A stretch of DNA of 64,000 nt from NCBI GenBank assembly GCA_048058975.1, contig JBLLNP010000005.1, positions 62,001 through 126,000 on the forward strand. Direction: 5' to 3'. How positions within the stretch are numbered: the stretch's first letter is position 1; every line of letters begins with the position of its first letter. The notes under the pieces were generated by a model that ran no database searches, had not been told where the DNA came from, and was given only the letters and a program-made list of their open reading frames with translations. This DNA comes from RHLJ01 sp048058975 (GTDB lineage Bacteria; Bacteroidota; Rhodothermia; Balneolales; Balneolaceae). The position numbers were made by a program, and so were the translations under genes. Shown one piece after another: positions 7,541 to 16,194 of the stretch.

Positions 7541-10102
7541 ATGCAACTGAGTCGTACCCTGTTCGCAATTTTTTTCTGTATTGTATCTGCTTCAACCACA
7601 ACTCATGCCCAACTCTTCGAAGACTTTGAAAGCGGGGAAAAAAGTTCCTATTCAGGAGCTTCCGTTACGCTTTCCACCGGTAGCTGGTTTTTGGACGACG
7701 CTTTATTGGGAAGTCTATCCAACGATAAGTTCAATGGAACCAAAAGTGTTCGCATGGATAGAAGAGATGGTAAAACCGGGAATATCTACATGCAGTTTGA
7801 TAAGCCCAACGGCGCGGATGAGGTCTCTTTTTATCTTGCGCATTATGGAAACCAGGCAGAAGGAGCAGAGCTACAGGTTCAGTATTCAACTAACGGAGGG
7901 AATACCTGGCAAAATATTGGAGATGCAATTCCAGCTCCTTTTGCTCTCACAGAATATACCATTCCCGTTCAGGTTGATGGAAATATCCGCTTTAAATTCA
8001 TTCAGTCTGCCGGAACTGACCGTATGAATATTGATGATATTCGCATCACAGATTATATCGCTCCACAGCAGGAACCGGGAATATTGGTTACGATTGAAGA
8101 CGAAGTAGTTGATTCAGGTGCAACCATTACATTCGAAACCACATTAACCGGAAATACCAGTAACAAAATTGTAGAGCTGAAAAACATTGGAAGCGATACC
8201 CTCAGAATAAGTGAAATAGTGCCGTCAATATCTCCTTTTTCGATTTCTGCACTTCAGGATTCCGCACTGGGTTTTAATGAGACAACCACGATCACGGTTT
8301 CATTTTCTCCGCAAACGGAAGGTATATATGATTATGAAAATGGGTTAGAAATACAATCCAACGCTAATACATTCAAGGTAAATTTAAGTGGAGAGGCCGT
8401 TGAAGCAAGTGGGGTTATTCCAATTGCTACAGCACGGGATTTAACAGAAGGTGAGATTGTAAGCATAGCCGGAATTGTAACGGTAGCCGGGGAATTTCAA
8501 GGTCCCATGTACTTTCAGGACGAAACAGGCGGAATCGCTTGGTTTTATAGCGAAATGAGAGATAATGCCGAAAGTTTCTTTTCTAATGTAAGCCGGGGAG
8601 ATTCGGTGTATGTAACCGGAGAGCTGGGCAGTTTCAACGATCTGAAACAAATCGTTGGTACCGATCCGCTGTTCGAATTTAAGGCAAATCAGGTTCCTCT
8701 TCAGCCGCTTGAGATTTCAATAAGCACAATGAATTCTGGTAATTATGAAGGTCAGTTAGTGGCTCTAAATGTAGAAATTGATCACACAGGAGCTTTACAG
8801 GGAAATACGAACTATGTAATTACTGATCAGTCTGGAACCGGAGAACTTAGGATAAGCAGTTTCACTGATATTGTAGCTTCCACAGCGCCTTCAGGAGTAA
8901 CTACCATTGTTGGGGTTGTAAGTAATTTCCGGGGAACGTATCAGCTTCAGCCTCGGGATTTGAATGATATTGATGCTGAAACTAATGAAATTCCCGGTGA
9001 GGATATTTCTAAGGACGAAACCTTTGATGTTGTAACCTGGAATATCGAGTGGTTTGGTAGTGCTTCAAACGGTCCTGAAGATGATGAGATTCAGCTAAAT
9101 AATGTAATCACGGTAATTGACAGCATTGATGCCGACCTGTTTGCTTTCCAGGAGATTTCAAATCCAACTATGTTTGGCAGATTAGTTGATTCACTCGATG
9201 CATACGAAGGTATTATTGCAAGTTTTGCTCAAACTCAGAAAACAGCTTATTTATATAAGTCCAGTACGATTAATGTTCTAAATTCCGGGTTACTAACTAC
9301 AGGGCAAACCAGTTACGACTGGGCGAACGGACGTTACCCATTAGAACTCAGTTTCGAGGCGGTTTTTGATCAGGAAGTCCGACAAATAAAAGCCTACAAC
9401 ATTCATGCAAAGGCATTAGGTGAGCAGGAAGACTATGTACGGCGAAGGGATGCATCCATTTCTTTGAAAAATTACCTGGATCAGAATGAGGCAGAAAGTA
9501 ACGTAATCGTGATTGGTGATTACAACGATGAGATTTTGATTTCTTCGGTAGGTGGACAGGATTCACCATACAAAAATTTTGATGATGATACCGAGTACAC
9601 CATCCTGACAAAAAGCCTTGAAGAAGATGGATTCACTTCCTTTGGCGGATCATCTATGATCGATCATATCACCATTACTTCTGAATTGATGGATGAATAT
9701 TTCGAAGGGACTGAGAGGGTTGAGAATCCTTCTTACGTTGGCAGCTATCTCAGTCAGACTTCCGATCACTACCCGGTTTGGGTTCGTTTTAAGTGGGGAA
9801 TCATTACTTCCAATGAGGATGGCGAATTTACTACAGTAAAAAGTATTCGACTTGATCAGAATTACCCGAATCCTTTCAACCCAAGCACAACTATTTCCTA
9901 TTCTTTGGATAATACGGCGAATGTTTCTTTGGAGGTGTTTGATTTGATGGGAAGGAAAGTTTCTACCTTAGTACAAGGCCAACAAACAGCCGGAGAACAA
10001 ACCATCAACTTTGATGCATCAGCTCTGGCAAGCGGAATTTATATCTACCGATTAGTAGTCGGAGGACAGGTACTTACCAAAAAAATGGTGTTGTTGAAGT
10101 AG
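7541..10102 (+). CDS. Secreted endonuclease/exonuclease/phosphatase-fold protein, T9SS cargo
   Basis: An 853-residue exported protein: signal peptide 1-23; jelly-roll-like region about 25-172; a choice-of-anchor-D/HYDIN-type Ig domain about 180-285; OB-like region about 292-475 (LTEGEIVSIAGIVTV, MYFQDETGGI); endonuclease/exonuclease/phosphatase domain about 495-752; T9SS type A sorting domain from about 770 (NYPNPFNPSTTISY). Catalytic-type motifs are present: WNIEWFG (N501), FQEIS (E538), NIHAK (H622), GDYND (D660, N662), IDH (D708) and SDHYP (H743). This supports metal-dependent DNase or phosphodiesterase activity outside the cell; the substrate is not readable. It is divergent from the MerR gene and likely monocistronic. 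Confidence 0.85.
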   Translation: MQLSRTLFAIFFCIVSASTTTHAQLFEDFESGEKSSYSGASVTLSTGSWFLDDALLGSLSNDKFNGTKSVRMDRRDGKTGNIYMQFDKPNGADEVSFYLAHYGNQAEGAELQVQYSTNGGNTWQNIGDAIPAPFALTEYTIPVQVDGNIRFKFIQSAGTDRMNIDDIRITDYIAPQQEPGILVTIEDEVVDSGATITFETTLTGNTSNKIVELKNIGSDTLRISEIVPSISPFSISALQDSALGFNETTTITVSFSPQTEGIYDYENGLEIQSNANTFKVNLSGEAVEASGVIPIATARDLTEGEIVSIAGIVTVAGEFQGPMYFQDETGGIAWFYSEMRDNAESFFSNVSRGDSVYVTGELGSFNDLKQIVGTDPLFEFKANQVPLQPLEISISTMNSGNYEGQLVALNVEIDHTGALQGNTNYVITDQSGTGELRISSFTDIVASTAPSGVTTIVGVVSNFRGTYQLQPRDLNDIDAETNEIPGEDISKDETFDVVTWNIEWFGSASNGPEDDEIQLNNVITVIDSIDADLFAFQEISNPTMFGRLVDSLDAYEGIIASFAQTQKTAYLYKSSTINVLNSGLLTTGQTSYDWANGRYPLELSFEAVFDQEVRQIKAYNIHAKALGEQEDYVRRRDASISLKNYLDQNEAESNVIVIGDYNDEILISSVGGQDSPYKNFDDDTEYTILTKSLEEDGFTSFGGSSMIDHITITSELMDEYFEGTERVENPSYVGSYLSQTSDHYPVWVRFKWGIITSNEDGEFTTVKSIRLDQNYPNPFNPSTTISYSLDNTANVSLEVFDLMGRKVSTLVQGQQTAGEQTINFDASALASGIYIYRLVVGGQVLTKKMVLLK

Positions 10103-10129
10103 AATTAACTTCGTAAACAAGAACGGTTG

Positions 10130-10149
10130 GGGCGGATGGCCATCCGCCC
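10130..10149. repeat. Perfect 20-bp palindrome downstream of the secreted nuclease gene
   Basis: The sequence GGGCGGATGG followed by CCATCCGCCC is its own reverse complement, located 28 bp after the stop codon at 10102. It would form a GC-rich hairpin in RNA from either strand but has no U-run, so it may be a REP-like element or an mRNA 3' stabiliser rather than an intrinsic terminator. Confidence 0.6.
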
Positions 10150-10266
10150 GTACGGAATGTTAGTGCAGGGTGATTTATCAATCAGGTGATACAAGAGTAC
10201 CTTGTAAAAGGTTTTTTTGAATCTGCGAAGCTATGAATTTGTGCAGATCCTACGTTTTTTACCTCG

Positions 10267-10288
10267 CATTCCTGACTTCGAAGGAATG
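10267..10288. repeat. Short extragenic inverted repeat
   Basis: CATTCCT (10267-10273) and AGGAATG (10282-10288) form a 7-bp stem with an 8-nt loop. This resembles the interspersed extragenic repeats often seen between Bacteroidota genes; copy number in the genome cannot be judged here. Confidence 0.4.
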
Positions 10289-10849
10289 ACGTTATTTTAG
10301 CATTCCCTATCATTGTCGTGTTTCTGTAGTTAATACAAAGGTAGGTTCTGTCTCTAAAATCCCATTTACAAGTTTTTAATAATCTTGTGTTTTGCAATGA
10401 CAAGCAGGAGTTTTTGGCATACATTTTTAGGAGACCTTTGGAACGAGAGAAGGTGAATTCATTCGAAGCCGCAGAATTCCTCGTCGATACGATTAAGGGC
10501 GCCAAGAACAACGAGGAATTCCTCAACTCGTTGAATAAATAAGATATCCAATATTTGGCGCATGTCTTATAAGATCTATTCTTGATTAAGTTTGCCTTCA
10601 TTAGCTATCAGGGGGAGCAAGTTGCAATAAATTTTTTCCCAACTCTCAATTTTTGATGTCTCTTCTCAAAAATTCCTGAAAAGGAAGCTACTTTAATTCT
10701 TCATTTAAGCTTCATAATCGTTCATTATGATTTATATAGAAGCTTTTTAAAACCTGTACTTTAGATATAATATATTTTTTCAAATGAATTGAAGGTTTGC
10801 GAAAGTTTTATTAATACTGTTTAAGTAAAATTTTAAAAATTCATTTTTT

Positions 10850-12070
10850 ATGATCAAGTTTATTTTTAGAGTAATATTTTTTTCGGCTTTTGCATTAATG
10901 ACTAGCTTAGCTAATGCCCAGAATCAGCAAGATATGATGAATGCTTTTCCACCTTCCCCTGAAGCAGCTGCTTTGGGAAAATATGGGGAAATCGAGTCAA
11001 ATCTTTATGAAGGAAAAGCTAATATTTCGGTTCCAATTTATGAGTATTCAATCAAGGGTTTTACACTTCCTATTAGCTTGGATTATACAACATCAGCGAT
11101 CCGTGTTGATCAGATTGCTACAAATGTAGGGCTTGGGTGGACATTAAATGCAGGTGGTGTAATTACACAAACTGTAAATGGTCTTTATGACGTGTTTAAT
11201 GATAGAGATCTTATCCCCGATCCTCCCAATACGTTTAACCCTACGTTCAATTCCAGTAATACCCAGCCATATGATGATGCAAAAGATATAGTAGCAGGTC
11301 TGATAGATATGGAATCAGATAATTTCACTTATAGTTACCCGGGTGGAAGTGGTAAATTCATAATTAGCAATGATGGAAATAATATATATCCAATTCCATA
11401 TAGCGCAATCAAAATAAACAGTACGTCAGAAATTATAGATGAAAATGGTACAATATTTAACTACAACGAAGCAGCCAGTGTTTATTACGAAGATGATTGT
11501 GAAGGTGGCGGTGGTTCAGGAAGCAGAACTGGAAATTTGGCGAGTAGACTCCCATTTACTGGTTATTCAAAATTCCTAACAAAAATTACCACGGCTGATG
11601 GAAATATTATAAATCTTGAGTATGAATCTTTCGAACATGAATATGAAACTATCATTGACCAAAAGTACTATGGCACAGGAGCTCAATATGGATGCCCTAC
11701 CGAAGTTTCTCTAGATAGAGTTTGTTATCGTAATAACGCAGCAAACGAAAAAAGGCTTTCCAAAATCTCATCACCCCAAAGTGATATTGAAGTCCATTTT
11801 AATTATATGGATGACCGAGAGGACTTAATTGATCCTGATAATCAAAATAAGCCAAAGCAACTGGATGAGATTGTTATCCTTGTAAACACAGATACGCTAA
11901 AAGTTTTTCAACTTACGCATGGGTACTTTTATTCTTCCGGGTATAGTTCTTCTAATCCTACAACAGAAAAAGCACTGGAAACAAGATTAAAACTTGTGTC
12001 TATAAATGAAGTCGGTCTACCTGGATGGAATTTTGAGTATAATGAATCAATTGAGATGCCTAGAAGATAG
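10850..12070 (+). CDS. RHS/YD-repeat protein, 5' part, ended early by a frameshift
   Basis: 406 codons starting with a Sec signal peptide (MIKFIFRVIFFSAFALMTSLANAQ). The following region (PPSPEAAALGKYGEIESNLYEG, GFTLPISLDYTTSAIRV, NVGLGWTLNAGGVITQTVNG) is the conserved N-terminal domain of Bacteroidota RHS proteins that precedes the YD-repeat shell. The frame stops at TAG 12068-12070 just after YNESIEMPRR. Dropping one base, for example T12068, continues in the next frame as SYAVDHQGYYNGETGN, which matches the usual family continuation. It is therefore one gene with 12006-16190, interrupted by a single extra base, whether a true mutation, a phase-variable site or a sequencing error. Confidence 0.85.
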   Translation: MIKFIFRVIFFSAFALMTSLANAQNQQDMMNAFPPSPEAAALGKYGEIESNLYEGKANISVPIYEYSIKGFTLPISLDYTTSAIRVDQIATNVGLGWTLNAGGVITQTVNGLYDVFNDRDLIPDPPNTFNPTFNSSNTQPYDDAKDIVAGLIDMESDNFTYSYPGGSGKFIISNDGNNIYPIPYSAIKINSTSEIIDENGTIFNYNEAASVYYEDDCEGGGGSGSRTGNLASRLPFTGYSKFLTKITTADGNIINLEYESFEHEYETIIDQKYYGTGAQYGCPTEVSLDRVCYRNNAANEKRLSKISSPQSDIEVHFNYMDDREDLIDPDNQNKPKQLDEIVILVNTDTLKVFQLTHGYFYSSGYSSSNPTTEKALETRLKLVSINEVGLPGWNFEYNESIEMPRR

Positions 12071-15000
12071 TTATGCGGTAGACCATCAGGGTTATTATAA
12101 TGGAGAAACAGGTAATACAAGTTTTATTCCAGAGCACTATTTTTTTAATCCCAATGGAGCTAATAGAGATATAAATCCTAACAAGATATTAACAGGGATT
12201 TTAAAGAAGGTTAACTTTCCAACTGGAGGTTATACAGAACTTTTTTATGATGTCCCAAGCTATACATATAATGGTCAAATCAATGAGACTCTAAACCATT
12301 CGATAACGCGTTCTTCAGATGGCAGTATATCACAGCTTATTCAAAGTTTTACTTTAGAAGAAGATGTGGACGATGTAACATTAAGTGCAGCAATGGATGT
12401 ATCAGATGGTACAAAAAATCCCAGTGCAACTAATAATCATTATGTTAGAATAACTGGTCCTAATAGTTTTTCTCGAAATGTATTTACAGATAATGATATA
12501 GTAGCAGATTTAACTGCTGGGACGTATATGGTCACTTTTTCTCCCGTTCAAGCTAATCCAGATCCCGCTGGAATTTTATGGTTAAATTGGACAGAGCACT
12601 TACAACAAACGGTATCAGAAACAAGGTATCGTTCAGCGGTTGTTGTTGAGCAAATAAAAACAAAAGAAAGCACAGCCAGTTCAGAAATAATAAAAGAATT
12701 TGAATACATCTCTGGGTTTTACCCCCCAATCCCAAGTTATGTTGATAATTTTGAAATTGAAGTAGAAACAACTGATGGACCTATAAAGGTATGTAGCTAT
12801 AAATTATTAACCTCATCACCAGTAATTTCTTTTGGTGGAGTTTCCAATAGCATTGGACATGGGGAGGTAATAGAAAAATTGGGAGCAAGTGGAATTTATG
12901 GTCAAACAAGATATCTCTTTTCTACTGGGACGGCCTCATTATCAGATTCTGTAGTTCAAAATAGATCAGCAACGGATCCAATCTACTCTTGGACTGGCGG
13001 AAAGCTTTTGCAACAGGAGTCGAAGGAGTTTGTCAGTGGTTCAACGTACAAAAATAAGCAAACCTCAATTAATACTTATCAAATGAACCATGACCCAAAT
13101 GTTTTATACCCATATACAGAGAAATACTCAAGCAAGAATGAAACCTACATTTATGATATCAGGCTCACTCAACTTTCGAAAGAACGATTAAGTGGATTGC
13201 AATTTACACCGGCCACCTTTCAGGTCGAAATTCTTAGGAATGTTTCCGCTTGGTACCATCCAAAAGTAACAAAAGTTAGAATATATGATGATACGGGTAC
13301 AGAGTATGTTGAGTCTTTAACTGAGTTTAAATATGATGACCCACTGCATATTCAGCTTACTCAAAAGGTAGAAACGAATTCTCTAACCTCAGAAAAAAGA
13401 GTAACTACTTATGAATATGCGAGCGAACAGGATGGTACTGGGGGGAGGCCAAATTACTCCAATATGAAAATTAATAACATGCTCACTCAATTATATTCTG
13501 TAATGGTTGAAGATGATATTAATGGAGTTGATCTCTCAAAAACCTGGACTGAGTGGACATATGACGCCGCCATATCTCCTGGTCCAGAATGGAGGCCCCG
13601 GAAGAATTGGGTTTGGAACGGATCAGGAACTACAGCGCCAGTAACGCCTACTTCTGATGCTATCAATGTTAGTGAGGTTTTAAAATACAACAATGCAGGC
13701 AATCCTTTAGAAGTAAAAACTGGGGGAGATGTATCCAGTATTACTAAGTTTTACTATGGTAGCACAGGTTCACCATTATCTCAGGCAGGTCATAATTCAG
13801 TATCCGGAATATACCTGACTGGAATTCAGAAGGAGTTGAATGGAATAGATGGTACTGTCTGTGGTAGCAATGATCTTTGTTCGAAAGCTTTTTATGATAC
13901 TAAAGGAAGATTGATAAAACTGGAAGATGAAACTGGTAATGATATTGAGTTTACCTATGATGCGTTAAATCGGCTAAAAACCACGATCAACCAAAATCAG
14001 GAAACCGTTTCTACCATAAATTATTTCAACAATTCCAACTACTCCACTTCGAACCCACATTATGTGGAAACACTTACTCATTACGATCCCAATAATAGTT
14101 CTAATGTTACCAAATCAATTAATTTTTTTGATGGTTTGGGTAGAGGAATACAAAGCCAAACTATAGGAGATGGAAGGGCAATTATTTCGGGGACAGCTTA
14201 TAGTGAACGTAGCCAACCGGTAGCAACAACACGCCCTATCGATGTAGTTGACCCTTCTGGATATAAAACCGATATTTTTGATTCGAACTTTGATGCCACC
14301 GGGGGTGGAGAATTGGATGCCCCATCAGCAGTAGAAGCTTATTACGATGATTATGTAAGCGGATTAGAAGCTGAGTATGCTTATCTACATAATAAATACG
14401 AAGCGAGCCCTTCAGCTATAGCTGAGAAAACAGCATTGCCTGGCACAAGCCATAAAGCCGGTTCAAATAATGAGATGGAGGTACGACACGATATTAATAC
14501 ATCAGTTACCGATACCTTTCATGTAGATGGTAAAATTTGGGAAGAAAGAAAGTTAATAAAAACCATCAATGAAGATCCGAGCGGAAATGAAAGTATAACC
14601 TACACTGATGGCTGGGGAAGGGTAATAATAAGTGGAGTGAATATGAATCCACTTGCTGACGATCAATTAATAGGCGGTACAGATGATCTGATCACAAGGT
14701 ATGCCTATGATGAACGAGGAAATCTCGAACTGGTAATTGATCCAAAAGGTCTGAGAACAACTTATAAATATAATACACTTGGCCAATTGGAAGAGAAAAA
14801 ATTACCTGATCAGGATCACTCCAATTTATATTGCTATGATGACAAGGGAAGGCTCAGGTTCCATGCGGCACCTGCTCAGGCATTCCATTATTATGGTGAT
14901 CTAATAAGAAATTATACCTATACAAAATACGATGATTTGGATAGACCAATTGAAGTGGGGGAACGAACAGGACTAATCACTTTTAGCTTTGAATGTAACA

Positions 15001-16190
15001 ATGAACGAAATGATTTCGATTTTCCGGAAAGCTCAGTATCAGGTCATACTCCTTTTATTAAATATTCTTACGATGGAGTTAATATGCTCTCAGGTACGAA
15101 TAACTATGAAGGAAAACTAACCAGGGTTGAGTACAAAGACTTTAACAGTACGAACAAAGGCTATACCTGGTATAGTTATAACAATCAGGGTTTGGTAGAA
15201 TGGGTTGTACAAGAGCTTCCTGGATTGGGTTCGGGGCAAAGAAAGCGTATTGACTATACCTATGATGAACTGGGAAGATTAACTAAGATTAGTTTCCAGA
15301 AAGATCTTGAACTTGAGCGGTTTTATTTATGGTACAATTACGATGGATTAGGAAGGCTTGAGTCCATTGAAACCAACGCATCTAACAATAAAGGCACAGC
15401 TCAAACCGAAGTGCAGTTTTCGTACATGGCGGATGGGCAGGTTAAGCAAATGAGGCTGGGAAATTCAGTAGAAGTAGTGGATTATACCTATACAGTGCAG
15501 GGTTGGCTAGATATGATTAACAATAATAATGTGTACTACTCTGCGGATGAGTTCGGTATGGATTTAGACTATAACCTGAATGGCACCATCGATGTGCAAA
15601 AATGGGGGCAATCATCTATTCCTAATCCCTGGAATGTCCAGTATAAATATCACTACGACGCAGCTGGTCAACTTACACATGCTGATTTTACAAATTTGAA
15701 TAGTTCACACTCCGAAGATAATAACAATGGATTTGATGTAGTCTATGAGTACGATGAAAATGGGAATATTAAGACACTTATAAGAAATTCTTTTGGTCCA
15801 AATGCTTACCCACATAATAGTCTAATATCAATTGTAAATGATCCGAATAGTAATAGACTTCTAAGTTATGGTTTATATCCAGGCCCTATTCCGCCTACTT
15901 ATTACACTGTACAATACGATGAAAATGGGAATACAATTGCTAACCGTTTTACTAACGCTGTATATGACTGGAGAAATTTACCAATACTTGTAGAAAATGG
16001 TAGTAGCGATGTAGAGTATGCCTACGATGCCGAAGGAATGAGAGTAAAAAAAGAATTAGTGGGAGGTGAAACTACATACTATGTAAGGGGAGCTGACGGC
16101 CAAACTATTGCCGTGTACGATGGCAGTGGCGATCTCCTGTTTTTAAATATTGTAGCCGGAAGTAACATTATAGGTCAGGTGGTGAGGTAA
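12006..16190 (+). CDS. RHS/YD-repeat shell protein, main part without C-terminal core
   Basis: The authentic reading in this frame begins at about 12069; the ATG at 12006 lies in the overlap and is probably not a natural start. Joined to the 5' part the product would be about 1779 residues. Landmarks are DHQGYYNG, a Bacteroidota RHS region INFFDGLGRGIQSQTIGDGR near 14120, and YD repeats (YDALNRL about 13955, YDERGNL 14704, YDELGRL 15260, YDENGNI 15750, YDAEGMR 16020). RHS repeats build a hollow shell around a C-terminal toxin. Here the protein stops after LNIVAGSNIIGQVVR, right before where the DHLGS core would normally follow; that core is encoded separately at 17898-19358. The next gene starts 4 bp downstream, so the locus is co-transcribed. 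Confidence 0.85.
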   Translation: MKSVYLDGILSIMNQLRCLEDSYAVDHQGYYNGETGNTSFIPEHYFFNPNGANRDINPNKILTGILKKVNFPTGGYTELFYDVPSYTYNGQINETLNHSITRSSDGSISQLIQSFTLEEDVDDVTLSAAMDVSDGTKNPSATNNHYVRITGPNSFSRNVFTDNDIVADLTAGTYMVTFSPVQANPDPAGILWLNWTEHLQQTVSETRYRSAVVVEQIKTKESTASSEIIKEFEYISGFYPPIPSYVDNFEIEVETTDGPIKVCSYKLLTSSPVISFGGVSNSIGHGEVIEKLGASGIYGQTRYLFSTGTASLSDSVVQNRSATDPIYSWTGGKLLQQESKEFVSGSTYKNKQTSINTYQMNHDPNVLYPYTEKYSSKNETYIYDIRLTQLSKERLSGLQFTPATFQVEILRNVSAWYHPKVTKVRIYDDTGTEYVESLTEFKYDDPLHIQLTQKVETNSLTSEKRVTTYEYASEQDGTGGRPNYSNMKINNMLTQLYSVMVEDDINGVDLSKTWTEWTYDAAISPGPEWRPRKNWVWNGSGTTAPVTPTSDAINVSEVLKYNNAGNPLEVKTGGDVSSITKFYYGSTGSPLSQAGHNSVSGIYLTGIQKELNGIDGTVCGSNDLCSKAFYDTKGRLIKLEDETGNDIEFTYDALNRLKTTINQNQETVSTINYFNNSNYSTSNPHYVETLTHYDPNNSSNVTKSINFFDGLGRGIQSQTIGDGRAIISGTAYSERSQPVATTRPIDVVDPSGYKTDIFDSNFDATGGGELDAPSAVEAYYDDYVSGLEAEYAYLHNKYEASPSAIAEKTALPGTSHKAGSNNEMEVRHDINTSVTDTFHVDGKIWEERKLIKTINEDPSGNESITYTDGWGRVIISGVNMNPLADDQLIGGTDDLITRYAYDERGNLELVIDPKGLRTTYKYNTLGQLEEKKLPDQDHSNLYCYDDKGRLRFHAAPAQAFHYYGDLIRNYTYTKYDDLDRPIEVGERTGLITFSFECNNERNDFDFPESSVSGHTPFIKYSYDGVNMLSGTNNYEGKLTRVEYKDFNSTNKGYTWYSYNNQGLVEWVVQELPGLGSGQRKRIDYTYDELGRLTKISFQKDLELERFYLWYNYDGLGRLESIETNASNNKGTAQTEVQFSYMADGQVKQMRLGNSVEVVDYTYTVQGWLDMINNNNVYYSADEFGMDLDYNLNGTIDVQKWGQSSIPNPWNVQYKYHYDAAGQLTHADFTNLNSSHSEDNNNGFDVVYEYDENGNIKTLIRNSFGPNAYPHNSLISIVNDPNSNRLLSYGLYPGPIPPTYYTVQYDENGNTIANRFTNAVYDWRNLPILVENGSSDVEYAYDAEGMRVKKELVGGETTYYVRGADGQTIAVYDGSGDLLFLNIVAGSNIIGQVVR

Positions 16191-16194
16191 TAAA

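Larger units (their letters stand above)
10103..10849. other. Intergenic region with palindromic repeats, no convincing gene
   Basis: This 747-bp stretch has no long coding frame that I believe. It contains a perfect 20-bp palindrome at 10130-10149, an inverted repeat CATTCCT/AGGAATG at 10267-10288, and an inverted repeat GAATTCCTCGT (10474-10484) / ACGAGGAATTC (10511-10521). A short frame ending at the TAA 10540-10542 reads REKVNSFEAAEFLVDTIKG and EEFLNSLNK but has no ATG; it may be a gene remnant. The last 150 bp before the RHS gene are very AT-rich and probably hold its promoter. Confidence 0.6.

Noticed and set aside
10182..10601. 139-codon minus-strand open frame in the intergenic region
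   Set aside because: It runs through several palindromes, has no domain-like pattern and no plausible signal or neighbour link; likely a chance frame.
12006..12068. Independent start of a second RHS gene at ATG 12006
   Set aside because: Codons 12006-12068 are out of frame with clear RHS coding in the other frame; family continuity points to a frameshift, not a new gene.
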